Below are positions 1 to 7,323 of a stretch of 64,000 bases of DNA, piece by piece. The notes under the pieces are model-generated. The model saw only the letters and a program-made list of their open reading frames with translations. It did not search any database and had not been told where the DNA came from. The first letter of the stretch is position 1, and the number at the start of each line of letters is the position of its first letter. Origin of the DNA: Pelolinea submarina (lineage in GTDB: Bacteria; Chloroflexota; Anaerolineae; Anaerolineales; Anaerolineaceae); the NCBI RefSeq assembly GCF_003966975.1, contig NZ_AP018437.1, positions 248,001 through 312,000 on the forward strand, read 5' to 3'. The translations under genes and the position numbers were made by a program.

Positions 1-2
1 AA

Positions 3-239
3 GAACGGACCAACCTGCTGATACACCTGGCCAACAATGACATCGGCGCGTTTGCCATGTATCCCATCCTGGTGCCCATGCAGGGCGCTTATGAAGACCT
101 GAATTACAAAGAGTCCGATTTCCCGGTAGGCTCTTCCTACGCCACGCGCGTGTTGAACCTGCCTATCTTTGAAACCTTCCGTGAGGATGAAGCCCGCGCG
201 ACCGCCGAAGCCATCCTGGCTTACTACGACCGCGCATAA
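3..239 (+). CDS. DegT/DnrJ/EryC1/StrS-family aminotransferase, C-terminal fragment
   Basis: The reading frame is open from the window edge and ends at a TAA; only the last 78 codons are present. The pattern Y-P-I-L-V-P-M-Q-x-A-Y, then S-D-F-P, then A-T-R-V-L-N-L-P-I-F resembles the C-terminal end of PLP-dependent sugar aminotransferases, where a histidine/tyrosine-proline segment and a 'vLsLP' strand come before the last helix. The family makes amino sugars for surface polysaccharides or antibiotics. The PLP lysine lies outside the window, so activity cannot be judged. The GH4 gene follows after 21 bases and may be cotranscribed. The family call is from pattern only; another fold-type I aminotransferase is possible. 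Confidence 0.6.
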   Translation, partial: ERTNLLIHLANNDIGAFAMYPILVPMQGAYEDLNYKESDFPVGSSYATRVLNLPIFETFREDEARATAEAILAYYDRA

Positions 240-260
240 GCGAACGAATTGAGGGAATCG

Positions 261-1493
261 ATGTCTGAAAAACGAAAACTGGCAGTTCTGGGCGGCAGCA
301 GCATTGCCTCTCCGCTGCTTGTGGAAGAAATGGCCAAGCGCACAGACCGGACGGCATTTGAGATCTGTCTGATTGGGCGCACACGCGACAAGCTTGAAAA
401 AGTGGCCGCGGCAGGCGCAGCGTTAGCCAAGGCTGCCCAGGTTCCGTTAGAGGTTACCTTCGAGACCGATGCACGCAAAGGTCTGGAAGGCGCCGACTAC
501 ATTCTTAACCAGATCCGCGTGGGCGGTTATAAAGCCCGCGCTTACGACGAACGCTTCCCCAAGCAGTTCGGCATCCTGGGAGAGGAAACATACGGGCCGG
601 GCGGCATGAGCAACGCCCTGCGCACCATTCCGGTGGTGTTGGACTATTGCCGCATGGTGGAAGAAGTCGCTCCGCAGGCACTGATGCTCAACCTGACCAA
701 CCCCAACAGCTACATCCAATATGCGGCTTCGCGCTACTCCAAAGTAAACATCGTGGGTGTGTGCGATTCGCCCATCGGCATTGCCGAGAACATCGCGGCC
801 ATGCTGGGCGCGCCGCTGGAGGAGCTGTGGGTGCAGTACGTAGGTATGCATCACTTCGGCTGGGTCGTGAAGGCAATTTGGAACGGCCGCGACATGATGC
901 CGGAAATCCTGAGCCAGTTGGACAAAGTACCCGGCCTGCCGGTGGACGTAGAGATCGCCCAGGCCATGGGCGGCATCCCCACCAGCTACTTCAAATATTA
1001 CTATCACGCCAACCGGGTCTTTGATAAACAAAAGGACCAGGAGCATGTGCGCGCGGAGCAGCTGATGGAGCTGGAAGCGCAGGTAATGAGCATTTACGAG
1101 GCCGGCAACAGCAAACCGGAGAGCTTGAATCAGCGCGGCGCGCATTGGTACGGCGCCATCGTAGTACCGGTCATGCTGGCGCACGCCAACAATGCCAACC
1201 AGGTTTTCATCCTGAACATCGTCAACGGCACAGCCATCCCTTGGATGCCGGCGCACGCCATTGTGGAGACCCCCACGCTGGTGACCGGCCACGGCTTTGT
1301 ACCGCTGGAACCGGCCGAGGCGCCGCTGGATTTGCAGGCCATGGTGCGCCTGAACGCCACGTTTGAGATGTTGTGGTCGGAGGCAGTGGTAGAAAAAGAT
1401 TACAGCAAAGCCCTGCGGGCCATGATGCTCAACCACCTGGTACACGACCTGGACACGGCCAAGGCCATATTGAAAGAGATTTGGAAGTTTTAG
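261..1493 (+). CDS. GH4 family glycosidase (6-phospho-beta-glucosidase / alpha-galactosidase type)
   Basis: GH4 enzymes cleave glycosides by an NAD-dependent oxidation-elimination mechanism that needs a divalent metal. The N-terminus has the dinucleotide-binding L-G-G-S-S pattern (about residues 9-13). The N-L-T-N-P motif lies at about 144-148. The metal-site cysteine is C168 in V-C-D-S-P-I-G, and H197-H198 are in M-H-H-F-G-W. In most 6-phospho-glucosidases the cysteine motif is C-N-x-P, so the C-D-S-P form here leaves the substrate open. The product is 410 aa, slightly shorter than the usual 430-450. ATG 261 is preferred over the in-frame TTG at 249 because GAGGG lies six bases upstream. A strong terminator follows. 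A cytoplasmic enzyme acting on imported, possibly phosphorylated, disaccharides is likely. Confidence 0.85.
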   Translation: MSEKRKLAVLGGSSIASPLLVEEMAKRTDRTAFEICLIGRTRDKLEKVAAAGAALAKAAQVPLEVTFETDARKGLEGADYILNQIRVGGYKARAYDERFPKQFGILGEETYGPGGMSNALRTIPVVLDYCRMVEEVAPQALMLNLTNPNSYIQYAASRYSKVNIVGVCDSPIGIAENIAAMLGAPLEELWVQYVGMHHFGWVVKAIWNGRDMMPEILSQLDKVPGLPVDVEIAQAMGGIPTSYFKYYYHANRVFDKQKDQEHVRAEQLMELEAQVMSIYEAGNSKPESLNQRGAHWYGAIVVPVMLAHANNANQVFILNIVNGTAIPWMPAHAIVETPTLVTGHGFVPLEPAEAPLDLQAMVRLNATFEMLWSEAVVEKDYSKALRAMMLNHLVHDLDTAKAILKEIWKF

Positions 1494-1510
1494 TTTATTG
1501 AGGAACACGA

Positions 1511-1538
1511 AAGGCCGGCGTTTGCCGGCCTTTTTTTT
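1511..1538 (+). terminator. Rho-independent terminator of the GH4 gene
   Basis: AAGGCCGGC and GCCGGCCTT form a 9-bp stem around a GTTT loop, followed by an eight-base T run. It lies 17 bases after the GH4 stop codon. Confidence 0.9.
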
Positions 1539-1539
1539 A

Positions 1540-1841
1540 TACTCCCTCTTCCCTTGGGTAAAAGGGTCAGGGGAGAGGGTTGACCAATGTCTGTGTCATC
1601 CTGAGGGAGCGTTTTGCCCTATGTGAAACGCAGGGCATCGACCGTAAGGATCTCGGCTGGCACAATCGCAAAAAGGCAGGCAAGAATGCCTGCCCTTCGA
1701 TGGTTAAGGGAAAGAATCAGGGGTGAGGGGGCATAGGTTATTTTTGGCGCGTATGGAAACGCGCCCTACGTTTTGCTGGATTAAAAATAATTTATTGGCC
1801 GTGCTTGTCGATCGCACAGTATCCCCTTGGGGAAAGCCAAT
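1540..1841. repeat. Gene-free stretch with degenerate dispersed repeats and two small hairpins
   Basis: No credible gene. It holds a GTCATCCTGAGGGAGCG element (about 1595-1611) that recurs in reverse near 55.58-55.60 kb. There are two hairpins: GGCAGGC/GCCTGCC at 1675-1694 and GGCGCGT/ACGCGCC at 1746-1765, each with a six-base loop. No T run follows either, so they look like repeat-element structure and not terminators. Confidence 0.5.
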
Positions 1842-1873
1842 AAAAAAAGAGGCCGGCGCAATTGCCGGCCTCG
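1842..1873 (-). terminator. Rho-independent terminator of degV
   Basis: Read on the minus strand, GAGGCCGGC and GCCGGCCTC pair around an AATTGC loop and run into TTTTTTTA. It starts 15 bases past the degV stop. The stem core GGCCGGC is the same as in the convergent GH4 terminator. Confidence 0.9.
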
Positions 1874-1888
1874 AATATCCAAAACAAC

Positions 1889-2722
1889 TTACTTGACCAT
1901 GTACAAGATCCCGATGGTGCCGGGGCCGCAGTGGCTGGAGACTACGCTGCCGGCACGGGTAATGAGCACCTCTTCGGGAGCGGCCAGTTTGATAATTTCT
2001 TCCTTCAAATATTCCGCGTCCTCATCCGGCGAGGTATGGGTAACAAACACCCGGCGCGGATCCAACTCATCCAGATGTTTTTCAAAATCGGTCAGCAGCA
2101 ATTGCATGGACTTTTTGCGCGAACCGTAAGCCTTGTCCTTGACGCCCAGCGAGCCGTCCGGCTGCATCTCGATGATGGGGTGGATCTTCAGCATGGTGCT
2201 GAAAATGTTTTCCATGGCCGAGCAGCGCCCGCCTTTGTACAAGAATTCCATCGTAGCGATCATAAAAGACATGCGCGTTTTGGGCAGGCGGCGTTTGATT
2301 TCCGCCTCAATCTCCGCGGCAGACAATCCCTGATCACGCAAGTCGGCGGCGGCCAGCGCCAGCAGGCCAATGCCGGTGGAAAGGTTAATTGAGTCAATCG
2401 CACGCACCTTTCCCTCCGGAAATTCCTGAGCGGATAAAACCGCGTCCTGCACCGTGGCGGAAAGTTTGGATGAAATACCGATAAAAATAGAATCTTCCGG
2501 CACGTCAAACATTTTATGAAACTCACCCGGGGATGGCGCGGCTGTCTTAGGTAATTCGCCAGTCTGCTTGATCAGCTCAAATAATTTAAATTGATCAATG
2601 TCTTCGCCGTCATGATAGGTGTTGCCACCGATGATTACGGACAAAGGAATCACTTTTACGTTCGCCTGATCTGCAATCTCATGACTTAAATCGGCTGTAC
2701 TATCTGTGACTATCTGTACCAT
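1889..2722 (-). CDS. DegV family fatty-acid-binding protein
   Basis: 277 aa, the normal length. The N-terminus V-T-D-S-T-A-D-L is the family hallmark. I-S-S-K-L-S-A-T-V-Q matches the second ligand-contacting loop (usually S-x-x-L-S-G-T) with alanine for glycine. The end, H-C-G-P-G-T-I-G-I-L, matches the conserved H-x-G-P-G stretch. DegV/FakB proteins bind a fatty acid, and FakB types present it to the kinase FakA for phospholipid synthesis; no fakA is in the window. The start has GGAGG seven bases upstream. It is monocistronic, with its own terminator. Confidence 0.9.
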   Translation of the reverse strand: MVQIVTDSTADLSHEIADQANVKVIPLSVIIGGNTYHDGEDIDQFKLFELIKQTGELPKTAAPSPGEFHKMFDVPEDSIFIGISSKLSATVQDAVLSAQEFPEGKVRAIDSINLSTGIGLLALAAADLRDQGLSAAEIEAEIKRRLPKTRMSFMIATMEFLYKGGRCSAMENIFSTMLKIHPIIEMQPDGSLGVKDKAYGSRKKSMQLLLTDFEKHLDELDPRRVFVTHTSPDEDAEYLKEEIIKLAAPEEVLITRAGSVVSSHCGPGTIGILYMVK

Positions 2723-2768
2723 CTGACCTCCAATTCTTAAATGACGGAGCAGTGAATATCTCCTGGTC

Positions 2769-3722
2769 TTAGTGCACGTCCGATTTTACCCTATTTTTAT
2801 ACATACGTATAACTACGACGCCTGCCATGACCAATAGGCCGCCCAAGATCTGCTGTAAAGTTAGGCGCTCCCCCAAAACAAAATACGCTGTGATTGCCGT
2901 GAAAACCGGTTCAATCGTGACGATTAAATTAACCACGCTGGATGGCAAATGCGTAAGGCTGATGTTGTATAGCCCATACCCCATCAATGTCGGGCCGGCT
3001 GCCAACAGGAACAGGATGATCCAACCAGGCAGCGAGTCACCCAGCCAGAACAAGTCGGAGGGCTGCTGCGCCCCACCCGGCAACCAGGTTCCCAGGAACA
3101 GGTTGATGAACAGCATGAACACCGCAGCTGCCAGGAATGTATAGAACAATGTCGTCCAGGGGTTTAGTCCGCGCTGCTGAGAAGCCGAACGGCCCATCAG
3201 GGAGTAGATGGCGTAGAACAACCCGGAGCCGATACCGGTCAGAATACCCAATGGGTTGATATGCCAAACCTGGGGATTGAAGGCATCCACAATAAAAGCA
3301 CAACCGGCCAAACTGAGGACGACCGCGATGATCTTGGCCGGGGTCAACTCCTCATGCAGGATCAGCCAACCCAACAGTGCCGTAAATGCTGCCGAACAAT
3401 AGCACAGCACCGTAGCCACCGCGGCGCCGTTCAGTGTGACGGAAACTGTCCAAAGGGCATTGAAGAGCGCCAACACAAAACCATAGATGCCCAGATAAGA
3501 AAGATGCGGTTTTGCCCCATGCAGAAGAGCTCGCCGGAAAATAAAGAAAACCACCAGCAAAATCAATGCAACAAAAAATTCACGCCAAAAGGCCAGCACC
3601 AGGGCAGGCAATTGAAAATTCAAATTCAGATAACTGATAAAGATAGATGTCAGAGAAAGAAAAACGGCGCTACCCAGCGCTGTAATATAGCCCGTGTTGG
3701 GGTTTTCGGATGAACCATTCAT
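2769..3722 (-). CDS. EamA/DMT-superfamily transporter
   Basis: 317 aa with about ten hydrophobic segments arranged as two EamA repeats. The first covers roughly residues 15-155 and the second 165-305, with G-E-R-L and L-G-G-L-L-V-M-A-G-V near the end of the second. The family exports or imports small metabolites such as amino acids or nucleosides across the inner membrane; the substrate cannot be told from sequence. AGAGGA before the ATG supports the start. It lies upstream of degV on the same strand with a 46-base gap and may be cotranscribed with it. The 340-base AT-rich region on its other side is shared with the divergent GRE operon. Confidence 0.85.
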   Translation of the reverse strand: MNGSSENPNTGYITALGSAVFLSLTSIFISYLNLNFQLPALVLAFWREFFVALILLVVFFIFRRALLHGAKPHLSYLGIYGFVLALFNALWTVSVTLNGAAVATVLCYCSAAFTALLGWLILHEELTPAKIIAVVLSLAGCAFIVDAFNPQVWHINPLGILTGIGSGLFYAIYSLMGRSASQQRGLNPWTTLFYTFLAAAVFMLFINLFLGTWLPGGAQQPSDLFWLGDSLPGWIILFLLAAGPTLMGYGLYNISLTHLPSSVVNLIVTIEPVFTAITAYFVLGERLTLQQILGGLLVMAGVVVIRMYKNRVKSDVH

Positions 3723-3965
3723 TGTATAAATCCTCTTAATATTGATAAATTTAAAGTCGTTCAGATTCGGAAAGGTTTTTGTTTATAGACAATATAACGT
3801 CGGGGTATTATATATCAATCTACAATTTAACCAATTAATCCTGGTTAGAAGCAAGAATTCTTTTAGAAGGGTTTTATTTCAGATCAAATCTCCAGAGATT
3901 CAGGAGAATACCAGGAAGTCAGTTTGCCTATCGTTCTCTTCACGATATCTTGATATATCACTATC

Positions 3966-3980
3966 AATCAATAATAATTA
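3966..3980 (+). promoter_or_regulatory. Candidate operator upstream of the PflD-like gene
   Basis: AATCAATAATAATTA lies ten bases upstream of the -35 box of the GRE promoter. Its core CAATAATAAT recurs in the spacer of the EIIC promoter, and related motifs lie before the RmlD-like gene. The island's DeoR-family regulator is the obvious candidate binder. This is inference from motif sharing only. Confidence 0.4.
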
Positions 3981-3989
3981 CGATATATG

Positions 3990-4018
3990 TTGCTATTACG
4001 GGAAATCGTTGCTATAAT
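3990..4018 (+). promoter_or_regulatory. Sigma-70-type promoter of the PflD-like GRE operon
   Basis: TTGCTA (3990-3995) and a perfect TATAAT (4013-4018) are 17 bases apart. The leader to the ATG at 4069 is about 45 bases. The rest of the 3723-4062 gap is AT-rich with no credible gene. Confidence 0.7.
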
Positions 4019-4068
4019 TCATTCGCAAAAATATTTCTATCGACTCCGGATAATACCCTAAATTGCCA

Positions 4069-6360
4069 ATGACTACTTTGAATCGCTTCCAAATCCTGAA
4101 ACAACAACTTTTAAGCACGCGTAGAGAGATTTCCTTTGAACGCGCACGTTATTACACTGAAAGCTGGAAGACGACCGAAGGCCAGCCCAACATCATCCGG
4201 CGCGCTAAAGCGCTGCAGCATGTGCTGGCGAATATCGAGATTTCCATTCGCGCAGGGGAAATACTGGCCGGCAACCGCACCGTCAAGCCGCGCAGCGGGA
4301 TCGCGTCTCCGGAAATGAGCCCTTATTGGATTCGCGATGAGATTGACAGCCTTTACTGCCGCCCCCAGGACAGTTTTTATGTTTTGCCTGAAGACAAGGA
4401 GTTTTTCCTAAAAGAGCTTTACCCCTATTGGGCCGAAAGAAGTTTGAAAGACTTAATCGAACCGCGCCTGACCCCGCCTGTGCGGGAATCCATCGAAACC
4501 CGGATAGTCAGCATCAACCAAACCGACAAAGGCCAGGGGCATATCATCCCCGATTTCGAAAAACTGTTGAATCTGGGCCTGGACGGAATCATTTCGGAAA
4601 TTGACGTATTTGAAAACCGCAACGGCCAAAACAATTTCTACCAGGCCGCGCGCATTTGCTTGAGCGCGCTGCAGGACCATATTGGCAGGTATATTCACCT
4701 GCTGGATAACCTGATCGCGCAAGAGGCTGATCCCGCGCGCAAGCAGGAACTTGTGCGCATGAAATTGGCTTCTCAATCCATCCAGCACGAGCGCCCAAAC
4801 AGCTTCTTCGAAGCCGCGCAGTTGTTATGGTATTTCAATATTGCCCTGCAAATGGAATCCAACGCCAGCAGCATTTCCACCGGACGTTTTGATCAATGGA
4901 TGTTGCCTTTCTTCCAGAAAGACGTCGCCGCCGGTGTATCCATTGACGAAATCAAGGATACGCTGCGCATGTTGTGGATCAAGATGAACGACGTGGTTCT
5001 ACTACGCAGCCGGGAAAGCGCGAAGTATTTCGCGGGCTTTCCGACCGGATATACCATTATGTTGGGCGGCCTGACCCCGGACGGTTTCGGCGCCAATAAT
5101 GAGCTGAGTTGGTTAATTCTGGATACTTATGACGACATCCGTCTGCCTCAGCCCAACCTGGGCGTGCGCATGAACGAACGTCTATCACGGGACTTTGTCG
5201 CCCGCGCTGCCGAGACCATCAAGCTGGGCACAGGTGTCCCACACGTGTTCAACGATGAAGTCATCATGCCGGGGCTGTTGGCACGCGGAATTTCCCTCAA
5301 GGACGCTCGTGATTACGCCATCGTCGGCTGTGTTGAAATTTCAGTGCCGGGCAAAATGTACGGGCTGCACGATATCGCCATGTTCAATTCCCCCAGGCTG
5401 CTGGAACTTGCGCTGCAAAAGCACGCCAGTGAAATTGCCAGCTATGATCAATTGATCACTTTGGTGGAAAAAGAGATCGAAGACAACGTGGCTTTGATGG
5501 TGGATGGCTCCAATCAGGTGGACACCGCGCACGGCCAGCTCGCGCATATTCCGCTGCTTTCCACGCTGATGCACGGCTGCCTGGAGAGCGGGAAGGACGT
5601 GGTCGAGGGCGGTACACGATACAATTTCTCAGGCGTGCAGGGGATTGGGTTCCAAAATCTGGCCGACTCACTGGAAGTCATCCGGCTGCTGGTATTTGAA
5701 GAAAAACAGCTTTCCCTTACCGAATTCGTGAAAATTCTAAAGAACAACTGGCAGGGCAGCGAGAAGCTGCGCCAGCAGTGCATCAATAAATACCCCAAAT
5801 ACGGTAATGACATTGATTCGGTGGATTTATTGGCAGCCCGTTTGTTGAGCAAATACAATGAATGCTGCGAGACTTACAAAAATGTGCGCGGTGGTATATT
5901 CAGCCCAGGCAGCTATACCGTATCCGCCAATATCCCGCTGGGCGAGCAGGTCGGCGCGACCGCGGATGGTCGCATGGCGCAGGAACAATTGGCCGATGGA
6001 GGATTGTCCCCCATGGTCGGGCGCGATACACACGGCCCAACCGCAGTACTCAAGTCGGTCAGCAAACTGGATCATTACCAAACCACCAACGGGTCGCTGC
6101 TAAACATCAAATTCCATCCCAACGCATTTAAAGGGGATATTGGAACCCGCAAGTTCGTGGACTTTTTGATTGGCTGGATGCGCCTCAAGATACAGCACAT
6201 TCAATTCAATATCATCTCGCGGGAAACGCTCATCGATGCTCAGAAACACCCCGACAAATACCGCGACCTGGTAGTCAGGGTGGCAGGCTATTCGGCTCTG
6301 TTCGTAGACCTGAACGTGAAAACTCAAAACGACATCATCGCGCGCACTGAGCACAATTAG
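4069..6360 (+). CDS. pflD: Glycyl radical enzyme, PflD-like (1,5-anhydromannitol-6-phosphate ring-opening type)
   Basis: 763 aa, complete. The thiyl-radical cysteine is C421 in G-C-V-E, with the acid/base E423 typical of C-O-cleaving GREs. The glycyl radical site is G740 in R-V-A-G-Y-S-A-L-F. Long stretches recall E. coli PflD from memory: the G-N-R-T-V-K-P-R block near residue 66, I-N-Q-T-D-K-G-Q-G-H-I-I near 148, and G-L-H-D-I-A-M-F-N after the cysteine. PflD is reported to open 1,5-anhydromannitol-6-phosphate to 1-deoxyfructose-6-phosphate. In E. coli pflDC sits beside a fructose-like PTS, as here. The start is ATG 4069 and not TTG 4063; the ribosome binding site is weak. The activase follows after 41 bases. 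The protein is oxygen-sensitive and cytoplasmic. A glycerol- or propanediol-dehydratase role is a less likely alternative. Confidence 0.85.
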   Translation: MTTLNRFQILKQQLLSTRREISFERARYYTESWKTTEGQPNIIRRAKALQHVLANIEISIRAGEILAGNRTVKPRSGIASPEMSPYWIRDEIDSLYCRPQDSFYVLPEDKEFFLKELYPYWAERSLKDLIEPRLTPPVRESIETRIVSINQTDKGQGHIIPDFEKLLNLGLDGIISEIDVFENRNGQNNFYQAARICLSALQDHIGRYIHLLDNLIAQEADPARKQELVRMKLASQSIQHERPNSFFEAAQLLWYFNIALQMESNASSISTGRFDQWMLPFFQKDVAAGVSIDEIKDTLRMLWIKMNDVVLLRSRESAKYFAGFPTGYTIMLGGLTPDGFGANNELSWLILDTYDDIRLPQPNLGVRMNERLSRDFVARAAETIKLGTGVPHVFNDEVIMPGLLARGISLKDARDYAIVGCVEISVPGKMYGLHDIAMFNSPRLLELALQKHASEIASYDQLITLVEKEIEDNVALMVDGSNQVDTAHGQLAHIPLLSTLMHGCLESGKDVVEGGTRYNFSGVQGIGFQNLADSLEVIRLLVFEEKQLSLTEFVKILKNNWQGSEKLRQQCINKYPKYGNDIDSVDLLAARLLSKYNECCETYKNVRGGIFSPGSYTVSANIPLGEQVGATADGRMAQEQLADGGLSPMVGRDTHGPTAVLKSVSKLDHYQTTNGSLLNIKFHPNAFKGDIGTRKFVDFLIGWMRLKIQHIQFNIISRETLIDAQKHPDKYRDLVVRVAGYSALFVDLNVKTQNDIIARTEHN

Positions 6361-6401
6361 TGATCATAAGCGGTTAAAAAAAGGATTTCCGAAAAACCAT
6401 A

Positions 6402-7244
6402 ATGAATACACCGCTCATTTTTAACATCCAACGCTTTTCCATTCACGACGGCGGCGGCATTCGGACAATTGTATTTTTTAAGGGCTGTCCCCTGCACTGC
6501 CCCTGGTGTTCCAACCCTGAAGGAATTTCAACCAAACCTCAACTGATCCGAAACAACAATCGCTGTATTCAATGCAGCGCGGAGGACGCTTACCACTGCA
6601 CCAACACGCCGGACAACTGCCCGGTCAACGCCCTTACCTGCTGCGGGCAGGAATACACTGTCGATCAATTAGTCAAAGAAATTGCCAGCGACCAAATCAT
6701 ATACGATGAGGATAACGGCGGGGTTACTTTTTCAGGCGGTGAACCATTCTTGTTCCCTGAATTCCTTGAGCAATTATTGTCTCGAATCAGACCATGGACA
6801 AACTCAATCGCGGTGGAAACATGCGGCAACGTGCCATTTGAAAACATTGAAAAAGCACTGCCTTATGTCGACCTGTATCTTTATGACCTGAAGATCATGG
6901 ATGAGGAAAAATTTCGCGATGTATGTGGCGGGAATTTATCCATTGTGATCAGCAACCTCGAAAATCTGGTTTCGCTTCACAAGAATGTAATTCCGCGCAT
7001 TCCGTTAATTCCCACTTTTACTGATGATGTAGAAAACATCGACAGGATCGCACAACTATCTTTGAAATTAGGGCTAAAGCAGGTACATCTGCTGCCATTT
7101 CATCAAATGGGAAGCGGAAAATATGAAAACATGGGGATGCCTTACACCCTATCGGAACTCCGCCCATTTACCGATGACCAAATTTCAGCCGTGGTAAGCC
7201 GCCTGGAATCCGGGGGACTGCAAGTTATCACGGGTGGTTTCTAG
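6402..7244 (+). CDS. pflC: GRE-activating radical SAM enzyme, PflC-like
   Basis: 280 aa. The radical SAM cluster ligands are C29, C33 and C36 in G-C-P-L-H-C-P-W-C, and the SAM-binding F-S-G-G-E-P lies near residue 111. A short insert at 55-81 has Cys at 55, 58, 66, 73, 80 and 81. This is less regular than the usual double 4Fe-4S ferredoxin insert, so auxiliary-cluster content is uncertain. The enzyme abstracts a hydrogen from G740 of the adjacent GRE using SAM and a reduced 4Fe-4S cluster. It is cotranscribed with the GRE gene and ends at a terminator shared with the convergent E1 gene. Confidence 0.88.
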   Translation: MNTPLIFNIQRFSIHDGGGIRTIVFFKGCPLHCPWCSNPEGISTKPQLIRNNNRCIQCSAEDAYHCTNTPDNCPVNALTCCGQEYTVDQLVKEIASDQIIYDEDNGGVTFSGGEPFLFPEFLEQLLSRIRPWTNSIAVETCGNVPFENIEKALPYVDLYLYDLKIMDEEKFRDVCGGNLSIVISNLENLVSLHKNVIPRIPLIPTFTDDVENIDRIAQLSLKLGLKQVHLLPFHQMGSGKYENMGMPYTLSELRPFTDDQISAVVSRLESGGLQVITGGF

Positions 7245-7284
7245 TTCCCAAACAGAAATCTCAAAATTTAATGGTTTAAATTAA

Positions 7285-7312
7285 CAAGGGCAGATCTGAG
7301 ATTCTGCCCTTG
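7285..7312. terminator. Bidirectional terminator between the converging GRE and PTS/dehydrogenase operons
   Basis: CAAGGGCAGA and TCTGCCCTTG make a perfect 10-bp stem with an 8-base loop. It lies between the stop codons at 7244 (plus) and 7324 (minus). T-rich tails follow on both strands, weak on plus and TTAATTT on minus. Confidence 0.8.
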
Positions 7313-7323
7313 TCTTGACTTGG

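Noticed and set aside
447..1508. 353-codon open frame on the minus strand
   Set aside because: Lies antisense to the GH4 gene, which has intact family motifs; a shadow of codon bias in G+C-rich DNA.
3742..4017. 91-codon frame upstream of the PflD-like gene
   Set aside because: No ribosome binding site, AT-rich composition, and it overlaps the promoter and operator-like motif.
4069..6360. B12-independent glycerol/propanediol dehydratase or choline TMA-lyase
   Set aside because: No microcompartment, aldehyde dehydrogenase or alcohol dehydrogenase genes beside it, and the sequence blocks follow PflD.
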